64,000 nt of DNA from CAZMRF01 sp964568735 (GTDB lineage: Bacteria; Acidobacteriota; Polarisedimenticolia; JACPZX01). Made by a program: the position numbers and the translations under genes. The notes beneath the pieces are model-generated. The model saw only the letters and a list, made by a program, of their open reading frames with translations. It did no database searches and was not told the origin of the DNA. The stretch covers positions 31,911-95,910 of the forward strand of contig CAZMRF010000011.1 of assembly GCA_964568735.1 (NCBI GenBank), read 5' to 3'. Positions 26,895 through 35,944 of this stretch are shown here, piece by piece. The first letter of the stretch is position 1. The number at the start of each line of letters is the position of its first letter.

Positions 26895-28850
26895 ATGAAC
26901 TCCCAGAGCCTCGGCAGGCTCCGCATCTTCCTCGCTCTCGTCCTTCTCCTCATCCCGGGCGGAGCGTCGCCGTTCGGGAGCGTTGCAACCAGGACCTCTC
27001 CCTCAGAGGTCTGGTTCGTCACGACGATCGCCGATCAGCCTGTCGGGAGCTTCCGGGAAGCTCGAAGCGAGGAGGGCTCGCTGATCCGGACCGATCTCGT
27101 GATGAAGCTCGCCCTCAACAGGATGGGCAGCCTCACCGAGATGACCACCACGGCCGCGACCCGTGAGACGCGCGAGGGGCGGCTCGTCTCGGTGGAATTC
27201 GAGATGGGGTTGTCGAGCCAGAAGACGGTCATGAGGGCGCAGGTCGAGGAGGGCACCGTCAGGATCACGAGCGAGGCGGGAGGGCGCTCCTTCGAGAGGG
27301 CCGTCGAGTACACGGGGGAGCTGATAGGGCCGGAGGCCGCCTCGCGCCGCTCCGCCTCGGAGCTGGCCCGGCCCGGCGACCGCATCGAGTACAGGACCTT
27401 CGCTGCGGAGATCGGCGCCGTGGCGGGAGTCACGCGCGAGGTGAAGGCCGTCGAGACGATCGAGATCGAGGGGCGCCCCGTGGAGAGCCTCGAGGTCGAG
27501 GAGAGCGTGGAAGGAGCCCCCGTCAAGACGCTGCTCTGGCTCGACAAGGAGGGGCGCGTCCTCAGGACCGAGCTTCCCGGCGCCTTCGGCGTGATCCGCA
27601 CCTACCGCGCGGGCCGCGAGGAGGCGAAGCTCGCGGAGGGAGGCGGCGAGCTTCCCGGCGAGAGCTACGGCGCGTCGATCCTTCGCACGCAGATCCGCCT
27701 CCCGCAGGCGAGGAAGATCTCGAAGATGACCGTCGAGCTGCGCCACCGCAATCCGGATCTGGGATGGCCCGATTTCGAGGGGTCGGGGCAGTCTGTCCTC
27801 AGCAGCTCGCGGGAGAGCGTCGTCCTCTCCGTCGAGAGGCGCGCGCCGTCTTCCCGTCCCACGCTCCCGCTTCCCGCCGCGGCCCTCGAGAGGGACCGCC
27901 TCTACCTCGAGCCGAACGCCTACATCCAGTCTGACGAACCGCGCCTCGCAGCCATGGCGCGCGAAATCGTCGGGGACGAACGTGATCTCTGGAAAGCCTC
28001 GAAGAAGCTCGAGCGCTGGGTGGCGGAAAACATGCAGTTCGACCTCGGAGTGGTTCTCGCCCCGTCGGTCGAGGTCTTCGAGAAGCGGCGGGGGACCTGC
28101 GTCGGGTACGCCATGCTCCTGACGACACTCGCGCGGGCGGTCGGCATACCGGCCCGCTACGTGATGGGCTACGTCTACGTCGCGGGGATGTTCGGCGGCC
28201 ACGCCTGGACCGAGGTGAGGGTGGGGGAGGATTGGATCGCGCTCGACGGCGCCGTCGTCGCCGATGGGCCGGCGGACGCCGCTCGATTCGCCTTTTTCTG
28301 GTCCGCCCTCGACGAGGGCGTCGCGCGGATGAGCATGGGCCCCGGGGCGAAGATGTACGGACAGATCGACTTGCGGGTGCTGGACTACTCGATCGATGGC
28401 GGCCCCGCCACTTGCGTGGCCGAGGCGAGGGAGCCGTGGAGCGTGGAGGGTGATCTCTACCGCGACGCCGGGCTGGGCCTCGAGCTGACGAAGCCCGCCG
28501 CCTTCAGCTTCACCGAACTAGGGAAGGTCTGGCCCGAGGATGTCATCGTCGGGATGGAGGGGCCCGAAGGACAGAAGGCGTCGCTGCGGCAAGCGCGGCG
28601 CCGCTGGTTCGACGACGCGAAGAGCGGCGCCATGAAGCGACTCGAGGAAGCGGTCCCCGGCGGCGCGCCGAGCGAGGCCAGGGTGGGAACGAGGCAGGCA
28701 TTCGTGCTGGAATCCCCGGGAAGGGCGGCCCTGGCCCTTCCCGACGGGGGCGACCTGTGGCTCCTTACCGTCGAGGGGCAGGACGCGCCCGCGCTGCTCA
28801 AGACGATCGCCGCGGGACTGCGCATACCGGACGGCGGCGGGAGGAGCTGA
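26895..28850 (+). CDS. Secreted transglutaminase-like protein
   Basis: 651 residues; AGGAGG lies six bases before the ATG. A signal peptide (about 1-30) leads to a large N-terminal beta-rich region (about 35-330), then a transglutaminase-like cysteine-protease fold with the expected triad: Cys402 (RRGTCVGYA), His436 (GGHAWTEV) and Asp451 (ALDGAV). The family cleaves or crosslinks amide bonds; which applies here is unknown. The following sigma-factor gene begins right after its stop and a membrane protein overlaps that, so the three form one operon. This suggests an envelope-stress or cell-surface remodelling unit. Confidence 0.87.
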   Translation: MNSQSLGRLRIFLALVLLLIPGGASPFGSVATRTSPSEVWFVTTIADQPVGSFREARSEEGSLIRTDLVMKLALNRMGSLTEMTTTAATRETREGRLVSVEFEMGLSSQKTVMRAQVEEGTVRITSEAGGRSFERAVEYTGELIGPEAASRRSASELARPGDRIEYRTFAAEIGAVAGVTREVKAVETIEIEGRPVESLEVEESVEGAPVKTLLWLDKEGRVLRTELPGAFGVIRTYRAGREEAKLAEGGGELPGESYGASILRTQIRLPQARKISKMTVELRHRNPDLGWPDFEGSGQSVLSSSRESVVLSVERRAPSSRPTLPLPAAALERDRLYLEPNAYIQSDEPRLAAMAREIVGDERDLWKASKKLERWVAENMQFDLGVVLAPSVEVFEKRRGTCVGYAMLLTTLARAVGIPARYVMGYVYVAGMFGGHAWTEVRVGEDWIALDGAVVADGPADAARFAFFWSALDEGVARMSMGPGAKMYGQIDLRVLDYSIDGGPATCVAEAREPWSVEGDLYRDAGLGLELTKPAAFSFTELGKVWPEDVIVGMEGPEGQKASLRQARRRWFDDAKSGAMKRLEEAVPGGAPSEARVGTRQAFVLESPGRAALALPDGGDLWLLTVEGQDAPALLKTIAAGLRIPDGGGRS

Positions 28851-28952
28851 GTGGATCCGGGCCCGAGAGGTACCCTCGCTGCGGCCCCCGAGGGGATCCT
28901 GCAAGGTGCGGCGGGCGGGATCCGCGGGCGGGCCCCGAGCGAGGCGACCAGG

Positions 28953-29480
28953 ATGGATGGCAAGGCCGGGGCGGCTCTCGATGCGCGCTACGACGAAGTC
29001 CTCCGCGCGCACGGGGCCGCCCTTCGCCGTGTGGCCGGAGTCTACGAGCGGGACCCGGCGCAGCGCGAGGATCTCTTCCAGGAGATCTGCCTCGCGCTCT
29101 GGCAGGCCCTGCCTCGCTTCGAGGAGCGCGCCTCGATGAAGACCTTCGTCTTCCGGATCGCCCACAACCGGGGGCTCACCCACCGCTGGCGCCGGCGTGC
29201 GTCGGCCGCCGCAGCGCTGGAGGACGTCGCGGAACCGAGGGATCCATCGCCCAACCCGGAATCAGCCGCTTCGCGCGGAGAGCGCAGCGCCCTCCTTCTC
29301 GAGGCCGTCGCGCGCCTCCCGCTCAACTACCGGCAGGTCGTGACTCTGACGCTCGAGGGGCTCAGCCAGGCCGAGATCAGCGACGTGCTCGGCATCACCG
29401 AGAACAACGTGGCCGTCCGCGTGACCCGCGCGCGGCAATCGCTCCGGGAAACCCTCGGCGTGAAGGAGAAGGTCTCATGA
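28953..29480 (+). CDS. ECF-type RNA polymerase sigma factor
   Basis: 175 residues from the ATG at 28953, with GAGG eight bases upstream; a GTG at 28851 directly after the previous stop would add 34 low-complexity residues. Sigma region 2 (about 10-80) contains LFQEICLALWQALPRFEERASMKTF-type sequence followed by RIAHNRGL; region 4 (about 115-170) has LPLNYRQVVTLTLEGLSQ and the helix-turn-helix ISDVLGITENNVAVRV. It is coupled by an ATGA overlap to a small membrane protein that may be its anti-sigma partner. The target promoters are unknown. Confidence 0.92.
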   Translation: MDGKAGAALDARYDEVLRAHGAALRRVAGVYERDPAQREDLFQEICLALWQALPRFEERASMKTFVFRIAHNRGLTHRWRRRASAAAALEDVAEPRDPSPNPESAASRGERSALLLEAVARLPLNYRQVVTLTLEGLSQAEISDVLGITENNVAVRVTRARQSLRETLGVKEKVS

Positions 29481-30091
29481 CGACGGGACAGGACACCGAG
29501 CTTCGCACCTGGATCGAGACGTGGCAGGCCGAAGGCGAGACGCCCGTCGACCTGCGCGAGAGGATGCTCCGGCGCGTGCGCCGCCAGAGCTTCTACCAGA
29601 AGGCGTCGGCCATCGGCGAGGCAGCCATAGTGCTGCTGATGACGGCCTTCCTCGCCTGGGTTGGAATCAACTCCACGCGCACGGCGGACATCGTCGTGGT
29701 CGTCGCGTTCCTGATCCTCCAGGCCTGGGCGGTGATCTACGGCTACCGGGCGCGCCGGGGCCTGTGGCGCCCGAGGGACGAATCGGCCGCGGCCTTCCTC
29801 GATCTCTCGCTTCGCCGATGCGAGCAGCGCCTGAAGCTCATGCGGGCGGGCTACCTCATCCTGGCCGTGGAGGTCGCCGTCTTCGTCCCCTGGCTCTGGA
29901 TCCGGACCCAGCCCGACGCCGCGAGAGCCGCCTCCCTCCTCGGCACGCGCGCCGGCGCCTACGCTTTCCTGGCCGTCTTCGTCGCCGCCGCCCTCGCCGC
30001 CATCATCTATGCCGGCCACCGCACGCGAAGAGATCTCGACGCGCTCAAGGATCTCGAGCGAAGCCTCACCGCCATCAACGGGGAGCGCTGA
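29477..30091 (+). CDS. Four-helix membrane protein, possible anti-sigma factor
   Basis: 204 residues. The ATG overlaps the stop of the sigma factor (ATGA), with AAGGAGAAGG before it. A hydrophilic N-terminal segment of about 45 residues (RTWIETWQAEGETPVDLRER) is followed by four membrane helices, near 50-68, 75-93, 130-148 and 160-180, and a short charged tail. The position after an ECF sigma gene and the cytosolic N-terminus fit an anti-sigma factor, but no zinc-binding HxxxCxxC motif is present, so the role is inferred. Confidence 0.7.
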   Translation: MTTGQDTELRTWIETWQAEGETPVDLRERMLRRVRRQSFYQKASAIGEAAIVLLMTAFLAWVGINSTRTADIVVVVAFLILQAWAVIYGYRARRGLWRPRDESAAAFLDLSLRRCEQRLKLMRAGYLILAVEVAVFVPWLWIRTQPDAARAASLLGTRAGAYAFLAVFVAAALAAIIYAGHRTRRDLDALKDLERSLTAINGER

Positions 30092-30140
30092 GACTCCGCT
30101 CAGCTTGATGAGGACAACCCCAACCACTCCTCCCGATCGC

Positions 30141-30689
30141 TCAGGGCCCCGACTTGTCGGCCGGAGGGATGGTTGCCTCCTTGAGGATCGCCAGCCACGC
30201 AGTTCGTTTCTCCGGCGACAGTTGGGGGGTCTTTTCGACGAACGAGAGCACCAGCATCCTCTTCCCGCTTCGAGAGGCGCGGTCGAGCTGGTGCTGAGCC
30301 GGGTAGCCCTGGCAACCGTCGTGCTGCCATTCGTAGATGATCGTGTCTTCGGACTCCTCGAGAACCGAAATGCGGAGCGATGGGCATCCTTGAGAGAGGC
30401 CCGCTTTGACTTGCTCGAAATAGGGGCGAAGGGGCACACCGTGTGCGTAGGAGTGACTGGTCACCAACTCCTTCCAGTCTTCGACAGTCTGTCCCACTAG
30501 GACATACTCTCGGACGGCCTCCTGTCGGTTGGCGGCCTGATGACCGAGCTGCCAATCCCGGCCATAGAAGCGGAAGCTCCAGCGCTCGGGAGCCTCGACA
30601 GGTTCCTTCGCGCTCGAGCTGCCGATCAAGGCAGCTACCAGCGCCGTGACGACGACGAGAACTGCGAAGCTCCGCGTGAACTGTCTCAT
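30141..30689 (-). CDS. Small exported protein of unknown function
   Basis: 182 residues. AGGAGGAG lies four bases before the ATG, which overlaps the stop of the ankyrin gene (ATGA). A signal peptide (about 1-27, ending SSA) precedes a compact domain with several charged helices and two cysteines (in SQGCPSLRIS and HDGCQGY) that may form a disulfide. I do not recognise the family. Coupling to an ankyrin lipoprotein suggests that they act together, possibly as toxin-immunity or effector-partner proteins; this is speculative. Confidence 0.75.
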   Translation of the reverse strand: MRQFTRSFAVLVVVTALVAALIGSSSAKEPVEAPERWSFRFYGRDWQLGHQAANRQEAVREYVLVGQTVEDWKELVTSHSYAHGVPLRPYFEQVKAGLSQGCPSLRISVLEESEDTIIYEWQHDGCQGYPAQHQLDRASRSGKRMLVLSFVEKTPQLSPEKRTAWLAILKEATIPPADKSGP

Positions 30690-32170
30690 GGTTGCTCCTC
30701 CTCTGCTCCATGCGCCAGGAGCATGTCCACGATTTCCTTGTTGCCGTATTTGCGCGCAGCCTGCAGCGCGGTCCTGCCCATGGCTTCAGCGTTGACATTC
30801 GCGCCATGTGCGATGAGCAACGCCACGACGTCCCGGTGACCGTTCCTGGCCGCCCAGTAGAGCAGTGTCCGTCCATCGGCGAATGCGTCATTCACGTTCG
30901 CGCCGTTGCGAATCAGCAGGTCCACCACCGCAGTGTATCCAGACTCTGCTGCTTGCTGGAGTGCGGAGGAGCCGTCGTTACCAGCGCGACCCCGTCCGCC
31001 TCCGGGCCTCCGGGCGTTCACGTCCACACCTGCAGCGATGAGGATCTCGGCCACCTGCCTGATGCCGGCCTCGTTCGAGCCCCAGATTGTAGCGCTGATC
31101 AGCGGCGTGCCTCCGCGGTAATCCGCGGCGTTGACGTCGGCGCCGCGGGCCACGAGCAGCCGCACGATGTCCACACGCAGCGACTTCGCGGCGTCGATCA
31201 GCGGGGTCGACTCGTACAGGTTCCTCGGGTCAATCTCCGCGCCCGCGTCGAGCAGCGCCGTCGCGATCACGAGGTTTTCCGATTCTGTGGCGATGTACAA
31301 GGCCGTCTCCTTGTTCCGATCGCGGGCATCGACGGCCGCACCGTTCGCCCTGAGCACCCGAAACACTTCCAGGTACTTCGCGTCCTGCACGTCTTTGACC
31401 GATCGTTCCTGCGCGAAGCGGTCACCATGGGACAGGTTGGCCGCCAGCGCTTCCTCCTTCGATATGGACACTCCCTTGGCGAGCCAGTGCATCGCGGTCC
31501 AGCCCGGCACGTTGTCTCCCCCGACCCGTATGGGTGTGTGGTCCGGGTCGGTCTTCGACACGCCCTCCGAAAAAGCCCACTCCCTCGTTCCCGTCATCCG
31601 TGCACCCTGCGAAAGGGCCCACTCCACACCCTCCTTGTTGCCGTACTTCACAAACGCGGTGATCAGGTCCATCCCGGATGGCCCGCAGTCGACTTTCGCG
31701 CCCCTTGCGACGAGGAGTTTGGCCGCCTCGAGATGCTGGTTGTATGCGGCATTTGCCAATGGAGTGTATCCGTAGTCATCGGACGCATTGACGTCGGCGC
31801 CCCGCTCGAGCAAATACCCCACAACCTGCGTTTGCCCTTCGGCCGCAGCCAGGTGCAGGGGGGTGGTGCCGAATCTGTCTTTGACTTGCACGTCCAGGTC
31901 CTGTGCCAATAGCCACGCCACGACGTCCTGATGTCCGGCTCCGGACGCCCAATGGAGAGGCGTTTGGTGCCGTTCATGGTCTCGGATGCGGATCATGCCG
32001 GGCTTGTGTGCTGCCAGCTCCTGGAGCTTCGCGAGATTGCCCGCCAACGCGGCTTTCCGCGCCTCGATGACGGACGCGGTCTCCGGCCTATCGCTGTAGA
32101 GCATCACGCAGCCGCCGAGCGAGGTCGCGATGACGACAAGCGAAACCAGTCCCTTGGCCGAGTTGCTCAC
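30686..32170 (-). CDS. Ankyrin-repeat lipoprotein
   Basis: 494 residues from the GTG at 32170, chosen because it sits four bases after CGAGG and gives a short lipoprotein signal (VVIATSLGGC at about residue 20); longer in-frame starts add an Arg-rich leader. After about residue 60 there are eleven or so ankyrin repeats, including TPLHWASGAGHQDVVAWLL, GTTPLHLAAAEGQTQVVGYLL and RTLLYWAARNGHRDVVALLI, split by a 60-residue insert near 190-250. Probably a periplasmic protein-binding scaffold. It is coupled to the small exported protein downstream. Confidence 0.88.
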   Translation of the reverse strand: MSNSAKGLVSLVVIATSLGGCVMLYSDRPETASVIEARKAALAGNLAKLQELAAHKPGMIRIRDHERHQTPLHWASGAGHQDVVAWLLAQDLDVQVKDRFGTTPLHLAAAEGQTQVVGYLLERGADVNASDDYGYTPLANAAYNQHLEAAKLLVARGAKVDCGPSGMDLITAFVKYGNKEGVEWALSQGARMTGTREWAFSEGVSKTDPDHTPIRVGGDNVPGWTAMHWLAKGVSISKEEALAANLSHGDRFAQERSVKDVQDAKYLEVFRVLRANGAAVDARDRNKETALYIATESENLVIATALLDAGAEIDPRNLYESTPLIDAAKSLRVDIVRLLVARGADVNAADYRGGTPLISATIWGSNEAGIRQVAEILIAAGVDVNARRPGGGRGRAGNDGSSALQQAAESGYTAVVDLLIRNGANVNDAFADGRTLLYWAARNGHRDVVALLIAHGANVNAEAMGRTALQAARKYGNKEIVDMLLAHGAEEEQP

Positions 32171-32544
32171 TTGACCTCGGGCCTCCAGGCTTCGTGTCGA
32201 GGGACGGCGGGTCGTACTGCGGCGTGTTCTGCCGCCTAATCTCATGCGCCCGACACGACTGAGGACTCGCATCTTCCATCCTCTCTGGACTTCGCCGCCA
32301 CCGACACCCTCATCTCGCTCGACGTTACAGTGCGAGATTCAAGTCGCACAGGATTCGCCTCCTATCATCCCTCCGCATGGCGATTATTTGCAAATCACTC
32401 CCCCTCGGCTTGATCATCGCATCCGCCATTCGGCCAATCTCTGATTGGACGAGTCATGAGCGGCCCGCCGACAGTGGGACGGCTCCTGTTCTCGCAAGAA
32501 GGTGACTGCCTCTCGACCTTGAACTGTGTTATATTCACGTGTAT
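32171..32544. promoter_or_regulatory. Divergent intergenic region with palindromes
   Basis: No gene. It separates the ankyrin lipoprotein from the wHTH/nucleotidyltransferase pair. It holds the perfect palindrome ATTTGCAAAT (32386-32395) and the inverted repeat CCAATC-TCT-GATTGG (32434-32448), both possible operators. A TATATT box (32530-32535) lies nine bases before the ATG at 32545, and no ribosome-binding site is visible, so the plus-strand transcript is probably leaderless. Confidence 0.5.
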
Positions 32545-33318
32545 ATGCAGGTCATGCCCATCCACGAGCACGTTCTCCTGGCGGCACTCCAGATCTGCCG
32601 GGAGCGTGGGGGCTGGACCTTCCGGCCCGGTGAGATCGTCGCGGCCCTGCCCGACCTGAACACTGCCTCGGTGCGGACGCACGTGATGAGCCGCTGCTGC
32701 GCGAACGCGCCGGCTCACCACCCTCACCGCTGGCCCTACTTCCGGCGTCTCCGCCGCGGGGTTTACGAGGTCCGGCGGGAGTGGCGCGAGGGGCGCCGGG
32801 ACACGGCTTCCAGACTGGGTTCGAAGCGCCATGCCGGCCCTCCAGGATCCGGAGAGTCCCGGGGCGGATCGCGCCCGCGGCGGGCCGGCGTGGTTGCAGA
32901 AGCCTCGAGAGACTACGCCGCTCAGGCTGGCGAGGGTGAGTACACGCAGACCGCGGCCGGCATCGTCGTGGAGGTCCGGGAGGCGGCTGGTGAGTATCGA
33001 GTCGAGATTCCCGGGAGGCCCGATGCGATCCGGTCTGCCTCGCTCGATGACACGGTCATGCGTATCCGCGATGCGCTTCGTGAAGGTGGCTCCTCGCCCT
33101 CGGTGCCTTCTGGTCCGGTCCGCATCGGGGTGCAGCTCGAATCGGAGCGTATCGACCCGGTGATCGCGGAGTACATGAAAGGCTTCGACCGCACCTTGGT
33201 CTTGGGGAGCCTGAGGATGACCTACGAGGAGAGGCTCCTTGCGCTTCAAGACTGGGCGAATGCCATGGAGGATATCCGGGGAGCCGCGAGCAGATCGTCG
33301 AAGAAGAGAAAGCGGTGA
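32545..33318 (+). CDS. Winged-helix-like protein fused to an antitoxin-like C-terminus
   Basis: 257 residues from the ATG at 32545. The N-terminal 70 residues (EHVLLAALQICRERGGWTF, FRPGEIVAALPDLN, SVRTHVMSRCC, YFRRLRRGVYEV) look like a winged helix. A Pro/Arg/Gly-rich linker (about 75-125) leads to a short beta-alpha segment (GIVVEVREAAGEYRVEIPG) reminiscent of HicB-type folds. The tail contains MTYEERLLALQDWANAMEDI, a pattern of small proteins encoded before AbiEii-type nucleotidyltransferases. The stop overlaps the start of the nucleotidyltransferase (GTGA). Probably the antitoxin and autoregulator of the pair. Confidence 0.65.
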   Translation: MQVMPIHEHVLLAALQICRERGGWTFRPGEIVAALPDLNTASVRTHVMSRCCANAPAHHPHRWPYFRRLRRGVYEVRREWREGRRDTASRLGSKRHAGPPGSGESRGGSRPRRAGVVAEASRDYAAQAGEGEYTQTAAGIVVEVREAAGEYRVEIPGRPDAIRSASLDDTVMRIRDALREGGSSPSVPSGPVRIGVQLESERIDPVIAEYMKGFDRTLVLGSLRMTYEERLLALQDWANAMEDIRGAASRSSKKRKR

Positions 33319-33803
33319 TCGACTTCCGAGCGCTGCTGGCGTTGCTCGCCAGAAGCCGCGTCGAATTCATCATCGTCGGCGGCGTGGCCGCGAGCCTGCA
33401 TGGCTCCTCCCGCGACACCCGAGATCTCGATGTGGTCTATTCGAGGAGCGCACAGAACATCAAGCGCCTCGTGGCCGCCCTTCAGGGCCACGGCCCCTAC
33501 CTTCGCGGCGCGCCCCCCGGGCTGCCGTTCCGCCTTGACGAGCTGACGGTGCGGAGCGGTCTCAACTTCACTCTGACGACCGACATGGGGAACCTCGACA
33601 TACTCGGCGAGATCACGGGAGGAGGGACCTACGAGGACCTGCTCGCGCACTCCTTCGAGATTCAGCTCTTCGGGCTCTGGATCCGCTGTCTCGACCTCGA
33701 CACGCTCATCCGCGTGAAGCGGGCGGCGGGGCGTCCGCGTGACCTCGATGCCATCGCCGAGCTGGAGCTGATCCGTCAGGAGCGCGGGAAGCTCGATCGC
33801 TGA
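33315..33803 (+). CDS. AbiEii/DUF6036-like nucleotidyltransferase
   Basis: 162 residues from a GTG overlapping the upstream stop. The nucleotidyltransferase signature is clear: EFIIVGGVAASLHG followed by SSRDTRDLDVVY (about 18-43), giving the GG-x-A helix and paired acidic metal ligands. A C-terminal Asp/Arg-rich helix pair follows (LDLDTLIRVKRAAGRPRDL). Short members of this family are toxins that transfer nucleotides to tRNA or protein in two-gene defence or addiction modules. The coupling to the antitoxin-like gene supports this. No IS or phage gene lies next to it. The target is not predictable. Confidence 0.8.
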   Translation: MIDFRALLALLARSRVEFIIVGGVAASLHGSSRDTRDLDVVYSRSAQNIKRLVAALQGHGPYLRGAPPGLPFRLDELTVRSGLNFTLTTDMGNLDILGEITGGGTYEDLLAHSFEIQLFGLWIRCLDLDTLIRVKRAAGRPRDLDAIAELELIRQERGKLDR

Positions 33804-33911
33804 GCGTTCGCGCCAGATGCTCAGTCTCAGCGATCCCTTCACTACCGCATCACGCAGCATCCGCCGCGATCGAATGTCGCACTGGAGGATCGTGAGGAGG
33901 GTCGGCGAGAG

Positions 33912-35693
33912 TCATCGATGGTCATGCTCAGCCTGGATCCAGCGGGTGATCATCTCGTCGAGGACGTCGAGGGGGATCGAACCGTTGCGCAGGACCGCGT
34001 CGTGGAACTCCCGCACGTTGAAGCGCGTCCCGAGCGCCTCCTCGGCGCGGCGACGCAGCTCCCTGATCTTCAGCTCGCCCAGCTTGTAGGCGAGCGCCTG
34101 GCCAGGCCAGGAGATGTAGCGATCCGTCTCCGTCCTGACCTCGTGCAGCGACAGCGCCGTGTTCGAGCCGAGGAAGTCGAGCATCTTCTCGCGGCTCCAG
34201 CCCATCGAGTGAACGCCGGTGTCCACGACGAGGCGGCAGGCTCGCCACATCTCGTAGGTGAGCCTGCCGAAGCGGCTGTAGGGGTCGGTATAGAAGCCCG
34301 CCTCGATCCCCAGCCACTCCGAGTAGAGCCCCCACCCCTCGCCGAAGGCGGAAATGTACGAGTAGCGGCGGAAGGGAGGAAGCTCCCCCAGCTCCTGGTT
34401 GAGGGCGCTCTGGAAGTGGTGGCCTGGGACCGCCTCGTGAAGCGTCAACGCCTCGAGGGCGTAGAGGGGGCGCTTGTCGAGCGCGAAGGTGTTCACCCAG
34501 TAGCGCCCGGGCTGCGTGCTGCCGATGGGAGCGGCCACGTAGCGGCCGGCCGTGTACTTCGGCGCGATGTCGGCGGGGACGGCCTCCACGGTGTAGGGCA
34601 GGCGCGGGATCGTCTTGAAGAGGGAGGGGAGCTTCCCGTCCATCCGCTTCGCGATCCAGGCCGCCTCTTTCAGTAGCTGCTCGGGCGTCGTCGCGTAGAA
34701 GCGGGGATCGGTCCTGAGAAAGGCGAGGAAGTCTGCGAAGGAGCCCTTGAAGCCGACCTCGCGGATGATCTCCTCCATTTCCGAGCGGATCCGGGCCACC
34801 TCGCGCAGCCCGATGGCGTGGATCTCCTCGGCGCTCATCTCGAGCGTCGTGAAGTGGCGGATCTGCTGCGCGTAGTACTCGCGGCCGCCGGGAAGCTCCG
34901 AGGCTCCGAGCGTCGTGCGGGCGCCCGGCACGTACTCCCGCACCATGAAGTCCCGAAGAGTCGCGTAGCCCTTCGACGCTCCATCGAGGATCGCCGCGCG
35001 CCCCTCGCGCTCGAGCCTGGGGCGCTCGGCCTCGGGGACGCCGGTGGGGAATTCGCGGAAGGGTCCCCAGAAGACGCTCTTCTCGGGATCGGTGACGACG
35101 TGGGCCGCGATGACGTCTTCGATCCCGTCGAGGATCACGCGAGGCTGGGTCATCCCCCGGCGCAGCCCCACCCGCATCAGGGCGATCTGCTCGTCCACGT
35201 AGCGCGGCCAGGCGCGAAGGCGACTGATGTAGTTCTCGTAGTCGCGCACCTTGTCGAGAGGGACCTCGAAGGCAAGCCTGGCGAAGCCGGTGTAGAAGCC
35301 CGAATCCGCGTTGAAGGGGATCTGCCAGTCGCCCAGCCGGTAGTCCGCGATCTGATCCGCGAGCTGGGCCCGGAGGATGGCGTGGTTGATCCGGTCGGTC
35401 TCGCCGAGGCGTCCGGTATCGATGGCATCCAGCTCGGCCAGGAAGCCCCGGTTGATCCCGTCGCGCCGCTCGAGATCCGCCGGCGTCATGGAAGGCAGGA
35501 GGTGATTGCGGTCGTGCACGCCGACCGAGGTCGCAAGGAGCGGATTCTCGGCCAGGCGCGCCTGCCACTCCCGCTCGATCACAGAGCGAAGCTTCGCCGC
35601 CTCGGCGGGATCTTCAGCAGCGGGCATCGTGGACACGGTGAGAGCGGCGGCGCAAAGGAGCAGGAGGAGAGGCAGCGCTGTTCTGGGATTCAT
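33912..35693 (-). CDS. DUF885 family exported protein (putative metallopeptidase), paralogue 2
   Basis: 593 residues, the usual length of DUF885. A GGAG lies about ten bases before the ATG and a signal peptide covers about 1-26. The rest is helical, with the conserved zinc motif HEAVPGHHFQ near residue 410, the downstream GEGWGLYSE with a third-ligand Glu, and the C-terminal WPGQALAYKLGELKI block, all classic for the family. Probably periplasmic. The shorter lipoprotein at 25417-26748 shares HEGYPGHH and is a distant paralogue. The strict substrate is unknown. It stands between the nucleotidyltransferase and msrA, without obvious operon partners. Confidence 0.92.
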   Translation of the reverse strand: MNPRTALPLLLLLCAAALTVSTMPAAEDPAEAAKLRSVIEREWQARLAENPLLATSVGVHDRNHLLPSMTPADLERRDGINRGFLAELDAIDTGRLGETDRINHAILRAQLADQIADYRLGDWQIPFNADSGFYTGFARLAFEVPLDKVRDYENYISRLRAWPRYVDEQIALMRVGLRRGMTQPRVILDGIEDVIAAHVVTDPEKSVFWGPFREFPTGVPEAERPRLEREGRAAILDGASKGYATLRDFMVREYVPGARTTLGASELPGGREYYAQQIRHFTTLEMSAEEIHAIGLREVARIRSEMEEIIREVGFKGSFADFLAFLRTDPRFYATTPEQLLKEAAWIAKRMDGKLPSLFKTIPRLPYTVEAVPADIAPKYTAGRYVAAPIGSTQPGRYWVNTFALDKRPLYALEALTLHEAVPGHHFQSALNQELGELPPFRRYSYISAFGEGWGLYSEWLGIEAGFYTDPYSRFGRLTYEMWRACRLVVDTGVHSMGWSREKMLDFLGSNTALSLHEVRTETDRYISWPGQALAYKLGELKIRELRRRAEEALGTRFNVREFHDAVLRNGSIPLDVLDEMITRWIQAEHDHR

Positions 35694-35944
35694 CTTTGGT
35701 GAGCTCCGGTGCCACGACAGACTCCTGTATCGGAGAGGGCAGCATCCTACCCGTCACGAGTCTCACCCCGCAAGGAGGCATGAGCGACGGGTCGATCGTC
35801 GGTGGACTTGACCGTCTGTGATCGCGACCCTCCGTCCCGTGCTGAGTGATGCGCCGCAGAGCGACCCTCCGTCCCGCGCTGACTGCTTCGCGGCCGCTCG
35901 ACCCCGGGTGCTATGATCCCGCCTCTTCCAGCACAGGAGGCAAC

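Noticed and set aside
28851..28952. GTG start of the sigma factor directly after the transglutaminase stop
   Set aside because: It adds 34 low-complexity residues before sigma region 2; the ATG at 28953 has a better ribosome site.
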